DNA of 23,653 nt, taken from an uncultured Flavobacteriaceae bacterium (GTDB lineage: Bacteria; Bacteroidota; Bacteroidia; Flavobacteriales; Flavobacteriaceae). Location of the stretch: contig CALIIP010000122.1 in NCBI GenBank assembly GCA_938018045.1, positions 1-23,653 of the forward strand, written 5' to 3'. This document shows positions 7,877-14,498 of the stretch, in pieces. A model generated the notes under the pieces. It did no database searches. It worked only from the letters and a program-made list of their open reading frames with translations, and had not been told where the DNA came from. Position numbers and translations under genes: made by a program. Within the stretch, counting starts at the first letter, position 1. Each line of letters starts with the position of its first letter.

Positions 7877-7985
7877 GTGTATGGTTAGTTGCGTTGGCAA
7901 GAACTAAGTTAGCAAAAGAAAACGAACCAGAGGGAAATCCGTAGGATTTTCAGAGTATGCATAGAACGAGTAATTAATTATACAC
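7877..7985 (+). repeat. Structured intergenic element with long foldback
   Basis: The arms GTGTATGGTTAGTT (7877-7890) and AATTAATTATACAC (7972-7985) pair at all 14 positions if three G-T wobbles are allowed. Next inside, CGTT (7892-7895) pairs with AACG (7965-7968) and GCA (7897-7899) with TGC (7957-7959). A nested hairpin GGAAATCC-GTA-GGATTTTC lies at 7933-7951 (8 pairs, one wobble). The stretch is noticeably richer in G+C than the flanks and contains no open frame I can support. The element ends a few bases before the stop codon of the DinB-family gene. It looks like a mobile or interspersed structured repeat; its class is unknown to me. Confidence 0.55.
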
Positions 7986-7989
7986 GTTG

Positions 7990-8547
7990 TTACCTGCTGG
8001 CTTTTACTAATGTTTTTTCTGCTTGTTTGATATGTCTTTCATTATGATATATTAATACTCTAAATGTGTCTCCTAATCTTAACTTAATCAATTTTGAAAT
8101 TGAAATAGCTGTTTTAGTTTTGTCTAAATTTACTTTTTTGGACTTATCTAAAAGCTCTATTATCTGATGTTGTTGATCTATAAATTTGTGTAGTGTTTGA
8201 ATATCTAGTTCTGAGTTTAAAGGATTCATAGATTTAAACGTTTTCATTTTGTTTAAATCCTCATTGTAAGAAACTGATTTGCTAAAATATTTACCTAGCC
8301 AATTACTTTTAAAAATTTCAGAATGCTTGTATTTAGAAGTTTTTATTTTGTTTGTTATTTCTGGAATATAGAAATCTCCATACCTATTTAGATGTTCGAT
8401 GCATTCTAATGCACTCCAACTTTCAGAGTTTAGTTTCCAATTTAGGGAGTCAAGAGATTGCTTTTTTAATTGTTCTACGCTGTTTAAGTTCTCACGAGTA
8501 ATCTCTAATAAGTTTTGTAATAATTTTTCAGTTGCTAATGTCATCAT
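7990..8547 (-). CDS. DinB/YfiT-family putative metal-dependent protein
   Basis: 185 residues forming a predicted four-helix bundle of the DinB superfamily. The motif WSALECIEHLNRYGDFY holds His52 and the C-terminal YHNERHIKQAE holds His168 and His172; three such histidines form the metal site in DinB/YfiT proteins, some of which are thiol-dependent transferases. The specific reaction cannot be told from sequence. The start is ATG at 8547 or the adjoining ATG at 8544. The C-terminal residues (KASR) are encoded where the structured element ends. It lies 53 bases after the Crp/Fnr gene on the same strand, so the two are probably co-transcribed; their pairing suggests the regulator controls this gene, which is inference. 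Confidence 0.8.
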   Translation of the reverse strand: MMTLATEKLLQNLLEITRENLNSVEQLKKQSLDSLNWKLNSESWSALECIEHLNRYGDFYIPEITNKIKTSKYKHSEIFKSNWLGKYFSKSVSYNEDLNKMKTFKSMNPLNSELDIQTLHKFIDQQHQIIELLDKSKKVNLDKTKTAISISKLIKLRLGDTFRVLIYHNERHIKQAEKTLVKASR

Positions 8548-8600
8548 ATTTATTTTATTACAAATGTCAATAGATAATCTTTTAAAAAAATTGATTGAAA

Positions 8601-9137
8601 TTAAGATTTTTTAATTCTAGAAAGTGTTTCAGGTGTCATTCTTAAATACGAAGCAATATATTTATTTGGTATTTCCTGAAATAGCTGAGGACTTCGTTCC
8701 AATACTCTTTTATATCGTTCAATAGGAGATGATGTTAGAATATCTCTTTCTCTTTCCATTTGCTGCAAAACGAAATTCTCTAAAACAGAAAACCATATTT
8801 CTTTATTTTCTGATGATGATTCGATGAAGGATTTATACTTTTTCTTATTGATGACTTTAACATGAGTTTTTTTTAACGCTTGAATATAGAAGTCTGAAGG
8901 TTTTTCATTTAAAAAAGAATCTAGAGAGGCGATTAAATTGTCCTTATAACCAAATCTTATTGTATGTTCTTCGAATTCATCAACTACAAATATTCTTAAG
9001 CTTCCACTTTTTACCAAATAAATATTTGTGTCAATACTTCCTTTAACCTTTAAATATTCATTGCGTTCTAATTCGATTTCTCTATCCCAAAGTTGTTGGT
9101 TGTTTATTTTATCAATTAAATTTGAAATTGGGTTCAT
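8601..9137 (-). CDS. Crp/Fnr-family transcriptional regulator
   Basis: 178 residues. A cyclic-nucleotide-binding-like beta-roll (about 15-110) contains IYLVKSGSLRIFVVD and FLNEKPSDFYIQAL, a degenerate form of the ligand pocket; the classic cAMP-binding GELALxxxxPRAA signature is not present, so the ligand is unknown. A dimerisation helix (about 112-135, VLENFVLQQMERERDIL) leads to a winged-helix DNA-binding end with recognition helix YIASYLRMTPETLSRIKK. The protein ends right after that helix, as is common for Bacteroidota members. ATG start at 9137. A promoter-like pair and a palindrome that could be its own operator lie upstream at 9185-9230. Confidence 0.88.
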   Translation of the reverse strand: MNPISNLIDKINNQQLWDREIELERNEYLKVKGSIDTNIYLVKSGSLRIFVVDEFEEHTIRFGYKDNLIASLDSFLNEKPSDFYIQALKKTHVKVINKKKYKSFIESSSENKEIWFSVLENFVLQQMERERDILTSSPIERYKRVLERSPQLFQEIPNKYIASYLRMTPETLSRIKKS

Positions 9138-9184
9138 ATTAGCTTGCAGGTAATGGATAAGATATCATACTGTTTTAATAGATT

Positions 9185-9198
9185 ATATCGTCCGATAT
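9185..9198. promoter_or_regulatory. Candidate operator palindrome upstream of the Crp/Fnr gene
   Basis: ATATCG-TC-CGATAT: six-base arms perfectly complementary around two bases. It would cover the predicted transcription start of the Crp/Fnr gene (about 9196), a position where a bound regulator blocks transcription. Binding by the Crp/Fnr protein itself is inference. Confidence 0.4.
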
Positions 9199-9199
9199 G

Positions 9200-9230
9200 T
9201 AAAGTTAGTGAAAATATTTGAGAAAGTCAA
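9200..9230 (-). promoter_or_regulatory. Putative promoter of the Crp/Fnr gene
   Basis: On the - strand: TTG (9230-9228), a 20-base spacer, TAACTTTA (9207-9200), which differs from TAnnTTTG only at the last base. The same TAACTTTACATA stretch occurs upstream of the M16 peptidase gene. Confidence 0.45.
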
Positions 9231-9232
9231 TT

Positions 9233-9258
9233 GTCATTCTGAATGAATTAAGAATCTT
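9233..9258 (+). repeat. GTCATTCTGA-type interspersed repeat, copy 1
   Basis: Starts GTCATTCTGAATGAA and ends AAGAATCTT. It matches the copy at 23391-23417 apart from a few substitutions and one missing base. It lies between the secreted protein gene and the Crp/Fnr gene. Sequences of the form GTCATTCTGA...GAAGAATCT are widespread intergenic repeats in several bacterial phyla. Confidence 0.65.
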
Positions 9259-9265
9259 AAAAGCC

Positions 9266-9985
9266 TTACATCTTCTTCAAATAATAAGTCTGCACCTTTA
9301 AAAAAGCATGTTCAGTTCTTGAGTTACAATCAAGAATATCACCTTTAAATTTTAGTTCGTTTTTAATACCAAGATTAAAAATCCCTTTACCTTTTGCAAT
9401 ACGTTTTAGTTTCTTTATTGCTTTTGCAGACAGTCGATTGTATAAAGGTTCTACAATTTGGCATTGCTCTTTTTTCATGTATTCTAAATCCCATTCTCTT
9501 GCTTTTTCACCTTTTAAGATATTTTTAGAATTATACATTTCTTGGAATATTGGAAAGGCATAGGCTAAAACTTTATTTGAACCTTCATTACCAAACCAAA
9601 TCACTTCTTTGTTTCTAACAATAATTTTGCGAATAAACCAATTGTCAAAATTTGAAAGTTGATCTGCAACAATCGCAACAACACCAACTGTATTTATTTC
9701 ATGTTCTTGTTTTTTGAATTCACCATCAAGCCAAAAATAAAAATCCCGTATCTGACTGATTGTTTTATACTTTAGATTTCCATCAGTTAAAGTCATGTTG
9801 AATTTGTTTGCATACTTCCAAGTTTCTGTATTTCGCTTTCGATCCTTTTTTAACCAACAACCATTTTCTAAAACTGTATTTCCTGTTGTTTTTTGATAAT
9901 CCTTCATGTTTTTCCATTCTTGTGAGAAAGAAAACTGAGAACTTATCAGAAAGAAAAAAAAGAGTATACTTAAGGGTTTCCTCAT
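9266..9985 (-). CDS. Secreted protein of unknown function
   Basis: 239 residues with a clear signal peptide (MRKPLSILFFFFLISSQFSFS, cleavage near residue 21 before QEW). The mature part is basic and has no motif I can tie to an enzyme. Notable stretches are KTTGNTVLENGCWLKKDRKR, KYKTISQIRDFYFWLDGE and FIRKIIVRNKEVIWFGNEGSNKV. I recall similar secreted proteins in other Flavobacteriaceae, without known function. Two Cys remain in the C-terminal region (EQCQIVEP and ILDCNSRT), besides one in NGCWL. It stands alone, transcribed from the 142-base gap shared with ssb, and is followed by an interspersed repeat. I assign no function. Confidence 0.7.
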   Translation of the reverse strand: MRKPLSILFFFFLISSQFSFSQEWKNMKDYQKTTGNTVLENGCWLKKDRKRNTETWKYANKFNMTLTDGNLKYKTISQIRDFYFWLDGEFKKQEHEINTVGVVAIVADQLSNFDNWFIRKIIVRNKEVIWFGNEGSNKVLAYAFPIFQEMYNSKNILKGEKAREWDLEYMKKEQCQIVEPLYNRLSAKAIKKLKRIAKGKGIFNLGIKNELKFKGDILDCNSRTEHAFLKVQTYYLKKM

Positions 9986-10099
9986 TTATGTTAAGTTAGA
10001 ATTTGTTGGTTAGATACTTATTGTCAGTCAGAATAATTTACAATATCAAGTAAAAATACAATAACACAATTACTTTATCACACGAACAGATATTTTTAG

Positions 10100-10107
10100 T
10101 ACTTTTG
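10100..10107 (+). promoter_or_regulatory. ssb promoter, -7 element
   Basis: TACTTTTG is an exact TAnnTTTG match 20 bases before the ssb ATG. No clear -33 TTG is visible in the expected interval, where the sequence reads TTTATCACACG. Confidence 0.55.
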
Positions 10108-10127
10108 AAGTATAAATAAGTTATAGC

Positions 10128-10556
10128 ATGGCAGGAACATTAAACAAAGTAATGTTGATAGGACATCTTGGAGACGAAGTGAAAATGCACTATTTTGATG
10201 ATAAGAATTCAATAGGACGTTTTCCAATCGCCACAAATGACTCATATACAAATAAAAAAACAGGAGAAAAAGTTACAACTACAGAGTGGCACAATGTTGT
10301 AGTAAGAAATAAATTGGCAGAAATTTGCGAAAAATATTTGACCAAAGGCGATAAAGTATATTGTGAAGGGCGCATAAAAACTCGTCAATGGGAAGGTGAT
10401 GGAGGCGTAAAACGCTATTCAACAGAGATTCATGTTGTAGATATGACATTCTTGTCTACCAAAAGAAATTTAGACGCAAAGACTTCTCAACCAACTCAAA
10501 CACCAACTGTTGAAAGCAAAAATGACACGGTAGAAAATGATGATTTACCGTTTTAA
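10128..10556 (+). CDS. ssb: Single-stranded DNA-binding protein
   Basis: SSB coats single-stranded DNA in replication and repair and recruits partners through its acidic tail. 142 residues: an OB fold over about 1-110 starting MAGTLNKVMLIGHLGDEV, with the conserved TTEWHNVVVRNKLAEICEKY and GDKVYCEGRI stretches; a short Gln/Thr-rich linker (TSQPTQTPTVESKND); and the partner-binding tip DDLPF at the very end. It is the first gene of an operon with gldE (24 bases downstream) and gldD. I recall the order ssb-gldE-gldD from other gliding Flavobacteriia. Confidence 0.95.
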   Translation: MAGTLNKVMLIGHLGDEVKMHYFDDKNSIGRFPIATNDSYTNKKTGEKVTTTEWHNVVVRNKLAEICEKYLTKGDKVYCEGRIKTRQWEGDGGVKRYSTEIHVVDMTFLSTKRNLDAKTSQPTQTPTVESKNDTVENDDLPF

Positions 10557-10580
10557 TTTTATAACTAAAAAATAGTATAA

Positions 10581-11930
10581 TTGGATCCAGAACCCTCGAG
10601 TTTATTATTTATTTCACAAGTAATATTTAGTACAGCAGTTGTATTGAAAATTGTGGTATTATTAGTTTTATTGATTTGCTCTGCGTTCATTTCTGGTTCT
10701 GAAATTGCATTTTTCTCACTTTCTAAAGTTGCTTTAAGTGAAGTTTCTGAATCCAATTCAAAAAAACAAAAACTTGTTGTTAGGTTATTAGATAGACCTA
10801 AAAAATTATTAGCAACCATTCTTATTTCAAATAATTTTATCAATATTTTGATAGTCTTAGTTTTTGCTTATTTAGGCGAAGATTTGTTTAAAAATCTTAC
10901 CTATTCTTTAAACCTATATTTTTTTGAATTACCTGTTCGATTTCTAATTGAAGTCGGTTTGGTTACCTTTTTGATTCTTTTGTTCGGAGAAGTATTACCT
11001 AAAGTTTACGCAACAAGAAATGCAATGAAGTTTGCAACTTTAATGAGTTCGCCAACCAATATTTTAAATATAATATTAACACCTTTAAACTTACCATTAA
11101 GAAGTTTGACAAATTTTATTGAAAGTAAATTTGATCATAAAAAATCAAGTTTTTCGGTAGAAAAACTGTCACAAGCGCTTGAACTTACTTCAAACAATGC
11201 AACGACAGATGATGAACAGAAGATTTTGGAAGGAATTGTAAATTTCGGAAATACAGAAACTGTACAAATTATGAAACCTCGAATAGATGTTTTTGCAATT
11301 TCTGATGATGAAACTTATGAAAATGTACTTAAATTAATTATTGATAAAGGATTCTCTAGAAATCCTGTTTATCACGAAAATATTGATAAAGTTGTAGGTG
11401 TTTTATATGCCAAAGACTTGTTGCCTCATTTAAACAAGCCGAATTTTAAATGGCAAAGTTTGATTAGAGAATCTTTTTTTGTGCCAGAAAACAAGAAGTT
11501 AGATAATCTTTTAAAAGAGTTTCAAGAAAAGAAAATTCATCTTGCTGTAGTTGTTGATGAATATGGTGGAACTAGTGGAATTGTGACACTCGAAGATATT
11601 ATCGAAGAGATTGTTGGTGATATTTCTGACGAGTTTGATGAAGACGATATTAAGTATTCTAAAATTGATGAAAACAATTACGTTTTTGAAGGTAAGACTT
11701 CAATCAAAGATTTCTCTAAAGTAATAGAAGTTGATGAAGAACTATTTGAAGAGGCAAAAGGTGAAACCGAGACACTTGCTGGATTTATTTTAGAAATCTC
11801 AGGAAAATTTCCAAAGAAAATGGAGGTAATAAACTTTCAACATTTAACGTTTAAGGTAGAAGCCGTCGAAAAACGCCGACTCAAACAAGTAAAAGTTACG
11901 ATCAATAAAATAGAGAATGATGAAGATTAA
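10581..11930 (+). CDS. gldE: Gliding-motility-associated membrane protein GldE (CNNM/CorC family)
   Basis: 449 residues. An N-terminal CNNM domain with about four membrane segments (about 12-165, including FISGSEIAFFSLSKVAL) is followed by a pair of CBS domains (about 215-335, with VDEYGGTSGIVTLEDIIEEIVGDI) and a C-terminal CorC/HlyC-type domain (about 350-440). Relatives are linked to Mg2+/Co2+ export. In Flavobacterium johnsoniae GldE was found to assist GldD in gliding; gldE and gldD are adjacent there too. The start is TTG at 10581 (MDPEPSS); no ATG occurs nearby in frame and the DPEPSS start fits the family as I recall it. The 3' end overlaps gldD by 14 bases. Confidence 0.9.
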   Translation: MDPEPSSLLFISQVIFSTAVVLKIVVLLVLLICSAFISGSEIAFFSLSKVALSEVSESNSKKQKLVVRLLDRPKKLLATILISNNFINILIVLVFAYLGEDLFKNLTYSLNLYFFELPVRFLIEVGLVTFLILLFGEVLPKVYATRNAMKFATLMSSPTNILNIILTPLNLPLRSLTNFIESKFDHKKSSFSVEKLSQALELTSNNATTDDEQKILEGIVNFGNTETVQIMKPRIDVFAISDDETYENVLKLIIDKGFSRNPVYHENIDKVVGVLYAKDLLPHLNKPNFKWQSLIRESFFVPENKKLDNLLKEFQEKKIHLAVVVDEYGGTSGIVTLEDIIEEIVGDISDEFDEDDIKYSKIDENNYVFEGKTSIKDFSKVIEVDEELFEEAKGETETLAGFILEISGKFPKKMEVINFQHLTFKVEAVEKRRLKQVKVTINKIENDED

Positions 11931-12477
11931 ATACTACTTATTTATCATTCCTTTTGTTTTTTTATATTCTTGCGCAGAAGATGTTTTGCCAAAACCTAAA
12001 GCATTTTTAAGGTTAGAATATCCTGAGGCTTTGTATCAAAAAGTGGCAAGTGATTGTCCGTATTCATTTCAGATATCGCAAAATTCAACTGTAGAATTTG
12101 AAAATAATTGTTGGATGAAAATTAATTATCCGAAATTAAAAGCCAAAATACATATTACATATAGACGTGTTAATGATAATTTAGATGAGGTGTTGCGTGA
12201 AGTAGAAAAACTCACTTTCGAGCATACTGTAAAAGCTGATGGAATCGGAATAGGGCAACCTTATGAAAACAAACTAAGTAAAGTGTATGGCAAGATAATT
12301 AATATAGAAGGTGATGTAGCGTCAAACCTTCAGTTCCACGCAACAGATAGCGTTAAAAACGTATTGTATGGCACTTTATATTTTGATGTAAAGCCAAATT
12401 ACGACTCTATTATTCCGGCAATAAATCACATCGAAAAAGACATCAAAAATTTGATGGAGAGTGTTGAGTGGAAGTAA
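11917..12477 (+). CDS. gldD: Gliding-motility lipoprotein GldD
   Basis: 186 residues. A lipoprotein signal (MMKIKYYLFIIPFVFLYSC) gives a lipobox cysteine at 19. The mature protein opens with the family-typical PKPKAFLRLEYP and contains NNCWMKINYPKLKAKIHITY and NLQFHATDSVKNVLYGTLYF. GldD is required for gliding in F. johnsoniae; its biochemical role is unresolved. ATG at 11917 (or the next ATG at 11920) lies inside the end of gldE, in another frame, so translation is probably coupled. The stop TAA is immediately followed by the stop of convergent ctaA with no spacer, and no terminator hairpin is visible between them. Confidence 0.92.
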   Translation: MMKIKYYLFIIPFVFLYSCAEDVLPKPKAFLRLEYPEALYQKVASDCPYSFQISQNSTVEFENNCWMKINYPKLKAKIHITYRRVNDNLDEVLREVEKLTFEHTVKADGIGIGQPYENKLSKVYGKIINIEGDVASNLQFHATDSVKNVLYGTLYFDVKPNYDSIIPAINHIEKDIKNLMESVEWK

Positions 12478-13494
12478 TTACTTCTTACTTCTACATTCCA
12501 TAAGTAGATAAATCTGAATGCTAAATAAGAGTACACCAAATAATAAATGTATCGCTTGAGTTCCCATAGGAAATTCGCCATAATACATTAAAATTCCAGT
12601 AAGGGTTTCTACACCCAATAAAAATAAAATCCAATTTATTTTTGTATGTCCTAATTTTAATTGTTCGTTTCTATAAAACAACCAAAAATTAATCAAAACA
12701 ATTGCAATTGTAAAAGATCGATGGATATAAAACTTTAATTCAGGAGCAAGTAAACTCAAGTTTTTGTTTTCAAATCCTAAAATTTTCACCTGTTCATCTA
12801 CATATTGTCTCACTTGTGTTCCTAATGCAATTTGAATTAATGAAAAAATTGTGGCAATCCATAAGAGCCTTGTAAAAGTGGTGTCTTTTTCCTTGATATT
12901 CTTATCGTCTTTGGTAATATAAATTAAGACTAATAAAATGGCAATAATAATCAAACCTGCAACCATGTGCAAAGTAATTGTTGAAGGGTTTAGAACAGAT
13001 TCTACGACCTTCATTCCAAGCCAAGCCTCAAAAAGCATCAATAAAAAAGCGCCAAAAGACAGTATTGGAATCCATTTATTTTCTTTTCTAAATTTTAAAG
13101 AAACAGCAATTAAAAAAAGAAAGCAGACTCCAGAAACAGCAGATGCTAATCTATTTATGTACTCTGTCCAAGTATGATATACGTTGAATTTTGTGTATGT
13201 GTGTTTGGTATATGGCTTCCAGTTTTTTTGATTAAAAGTGTTAAGTGTTTCAAATCTTTTTTGAGCAATATATAGCGTATCATTTTTAACAATAGCAGCA
13301 CCTTTTGTATATGATTTGTTTGCTTGCCACAAAATTTGACTTTCATTTGTTGGCGGAATTAAATAGCCAAAACATTTAGGCCAATCTGGACAGCCCATTC
13401 CAGATCCAGTCATTCTCACAATAGAACCTGCAATAAAAATCAGGTAGACTGAGAATAAACAAATTTTAACAATCTTTGGAAATTTTCTCTTCAT
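12478..13494 (-). CDS. ctaA: Heme A synthase (CtaA/COX15 family)
   Basis: Integral membrane enzyme that oxidises heme O to heme A for aa3-type cytochrome oxidases. From ATG at 13494 the protein has 338 residues and about eight membrane helices. Heme-ligand-type histidines are His107 (VYHTWTEYINR), His176 (TLHMVAG), His258 (YIHRSF) and His316 (AIHLLFG), two per half. The first outer loop carries C35 and C41 in GCPDWPKC, matching the redox cysteine pair of Bacillus CtaA. A roughly 50-residue outer-loop insertion follows (about 48-100). A longer frame starts nine codons earlier (MLNSISLYR), but those codons overlap the promoter. Nearby lipoproteins that look metal-binding fit a role in oxidase/copper biology, which is inference. 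Confidence 0.93.
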   Translation of the reverse strand: MKRKFPKIVKICLFSVYLIFIAGSIVRMTGSGMGCPDWPKCFGYLIPPTNESQILWQANKSYTKGAAIVKNDTLYIAQKRFETLNTFNQKNWKPYTKHTYTKFNVYHTWTEYINRLASAVSGVCFLFLIAVSLKFRKENKWIPILSFGAFLLMLFEAWLGMKVVESVLNPSTITLHMVAGLIIIAILLVLIYITKDDKNIKEKDTTFTRLLWIATIFSLIQIALGTQVRQYVDEQVKILGFENKNLSLLAPELKFYIHRSFTIAIVLINFWLFYRNEQLKLGHTKINWILFLLGVETLTGILMYYGEFPMGTQAIHLLFGVLLFSIQIYLLMECRSKK

Positions 13495-13500
13495 ACGATA

Positions 13501-13535
13501 CAAAGATATTGAATTCAACAAAAAAGGCTTCCAAA
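13501..13535 (-). promoter_or_regulatory. ctaA promoter, overlapping the upstream terminator
   Basis: On the - strand: TTTG (13535-13532), a 23-base spacer, TATCTTTG (13508-13501), an exact -7 match. The TTTG lies inside the palindrome at 13521-13550. The -7 element ends six bases before the ATG, so the transcript would have almost no leader. Confidence 0.6.
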
Positions 13536-13550
13536 TTTGGAAGCCTTTTT
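13521..13550 (-). terminator. Terminator of the Cys-rich lipoprotein gene
   Basis: Perfect 30-base palindrome built on AAGGCTTCC / GGAAGCCTT with A and T runs at the ends; read on the - strand the stem is followed by TTTTTTG. It lies 25 bases past the stop of the Cys-rich lipoprotein gene. Confidence 0.88.
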
Positions 13551-13574
13551 ATAAATAATTTTTAAAGAAGTAAA

Positions 13575-14012
13575 TTAATCTATTGCTTTCTTAAGTGCAT
13601 CTTTTGCATCTTTAGCACCTTCTTCAACTTTTTCTCCAACTTTTTCTGCACCATCAACAACTGCATCTTTTACATCTCCAGCTACTTTTTCAGCACCTTC
13701 TTTCAAGTCAGTTCCTGCTTTTTTAGCAGCACACTTTGCTTCACATGCTGTCTTTACTGCAGCACACTTTAAACAATCTTCTGTAGTACAATCTTCACTA
13801 CATTTAGTTTTGCAATCAGCACTACATGCTGATTTTCCATCTTCTGCATGAGCAGCATGAGCATCAGCAGCATCAGCAGCATCATCTGCATCATCTGCAA
13901 CAGCTTCAACACCATCTACAACAACAGTATCAACATCTTTTTTTGCATCTTTACAAGATACAGCAATTACACTTACTAGTGCAATTGTTAAAATTCCTTT
14001 TAATAATTTCAT
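13575..14012 (-). CDS. Cys-rich lipoprotein, possibly metal-binding
   Basis: 145 residues with a lipoprotein signal (MKLLKGILTIALVSVIAVSC, lipobox Cys20). Three parts follow: an Asp/Ala/His stretch (DADDAADAADAHAAHAED, about 41-58); a Cys cluster with Cys at 63, 67, 71, 75, 80, 83, 90 and 94 (spacing x3, x3, x3, x4, x2, x6, x3); and a charged Lys/Glu/Ala tail of degenerate repeats (GAEKV, GDVKDAVV, GAEKVGEKVEEGAKDAKDAL) that should form an amphipathic helix like LEA-type proteins. Eight cysteines in 32 residues suggest metal binding or redox chemistry at the membrane surface. I know no characterised homologue. Its neighbours are a heavy-metal-associated lipoprotein upstream and heme A synthase downstream. 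The start codon is ATG at 14012, with a -7 box at 14037-14044. Confidence 0.8.
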   Translation of the reverse strand: MKLLKGILTIALVSVIAVSCKDAKKDVDTVVVDGVEAVADDADDAADAADAHAAHAEDGKSACSADCKTKCSEDCTTEDCLKCAAVKTACEAKCAAKKAGTDLKEGAEKVAGDVKDAVVDGAEKVGEKVEEGAKDAKDALKKAID

Positions 14013-14036
14013 CTTTATTTTATTTTAGTTAATTCG

Positions 14037-14044
14037 CAAATATA
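14037..14044 (-). promoter_or_regulatory. Promoter -7 element of the Cys-rich lipoprotein gene
   Basis: TATATTTG on the - strand, an exact TAnnTTTG match 24 bases before the ATG and identical to the hup -7 box. No clear -33 TTTG is seen upstream. Confidence 0.55.
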
Positions 14045-14098
14045 ACGGAATAATATATTTATACACCGTTTTTTAATTAAAAAATAGTTTTATTTTTT

Positions 14099-14413
14099 TT
14101 AATTAACCATCTTGGTTTCAGTCACTTTATATAATTCACCTCCTGCAATTCCGTTAATGTTTTTTATAATTTCTTCGGATGAAATTTTGGAAGCATCAAA
14201 AGTGAAAACTCCTATTTTCTTTTCAAAACTCACATCAGAAACTGTAACGCCTTCTAATTTAGAAACTTTTGATTCAATAAGCTTGGCACAGCCTATTTCA
14301 CATGTCATTCCTTCAATTGAAACTTCAATTTTTTTGATTTCTTCTTTTTTTTCACATGAAAAAACTAAAAAGAGAAATGAAATGAATAATAAAGGTTTGA
14401 ATATTTTTTTCAT
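14099..14413 (-). CDS. Heavy-metal-associated (HMA) domain lipoprotein
   Basis: 104 residues. A signal with lipobox Cys20 (FLFLVFSC) tethers a single HMA ferredoxin-like fold (about 28-95). The metal loop reads GMTCEIGC with Cys38 and Cys42. That is C-x3-C, one residue longer than the canonical GMxCxxC of copper chaperones, a variant I associate with periplasmic Bacteroidota members. Conserved follow-up blocks are present (IESKVSKLEGV, VFTFDASKISSEEI). The likely role is capturing or passing a soft metal such as Cu(I) in the periplasm. It lies 86 bases upstream of the Cys-rich lipoprotein gene on the same strand. The start is ATG at 14413. Confidence 0.88.
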   Translation of the reverse strand: MKKIFKPLLFISFLFLVFSCEKKEEIKKIEVSIEGMTCEIGCAKLIESKVSKLEGVTVSDVSFEKKIGVFTFDASKISSEEIIKNINGIAGGELYKVTETKMVN

Positions 14414-14433
14414 AAAAGGTAAATATTAAGAAA

Positions 14434-14441
14434 CAAAATTA
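14434..14441 (-). promoter_or_regulatory. Promoter -7 element of the HMA lipoprotein gene
   Basis: TAATTTTG on the - strand, an exact TAnnTTTG match 20 bases before the ATG. No recognisable -33 element. Confidence 0.5.
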
Positions 14442-14498
14442 CATAGAATTAAATCGTTTTCCGAATAATTTGTTGGACTTTTGTACTAAACGGATAGA

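Noticed and set aside
7877..7985. Integron attC site
   Set aside because: The conserved RYYYAAC / GTTRRRY core pair is not seen at the arm ends and no integrase is in the window; kept only as a structured repeat.
7841..9265. Defence island or toxin-antitoxin system around the DinB and Crp/Fnr genes
   Set aside because: Neither protein nor the secreted neighbour shows nuclease, toxin or other defence domains; the two genes look like a regulator and a possible target.
14073..14105. Terminator after the HMA lipoprotein gene
   Set aside because: The inverted repeat is purely A/T with unequal arms; pairing may be due to composition alone.
14112..14429. 105-codon open frame antisense to the HMA lipoprotein gene
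   Set aside because: The opposite strand encodes a protein with lipobox and metal motif; this frame has no recognisable features.
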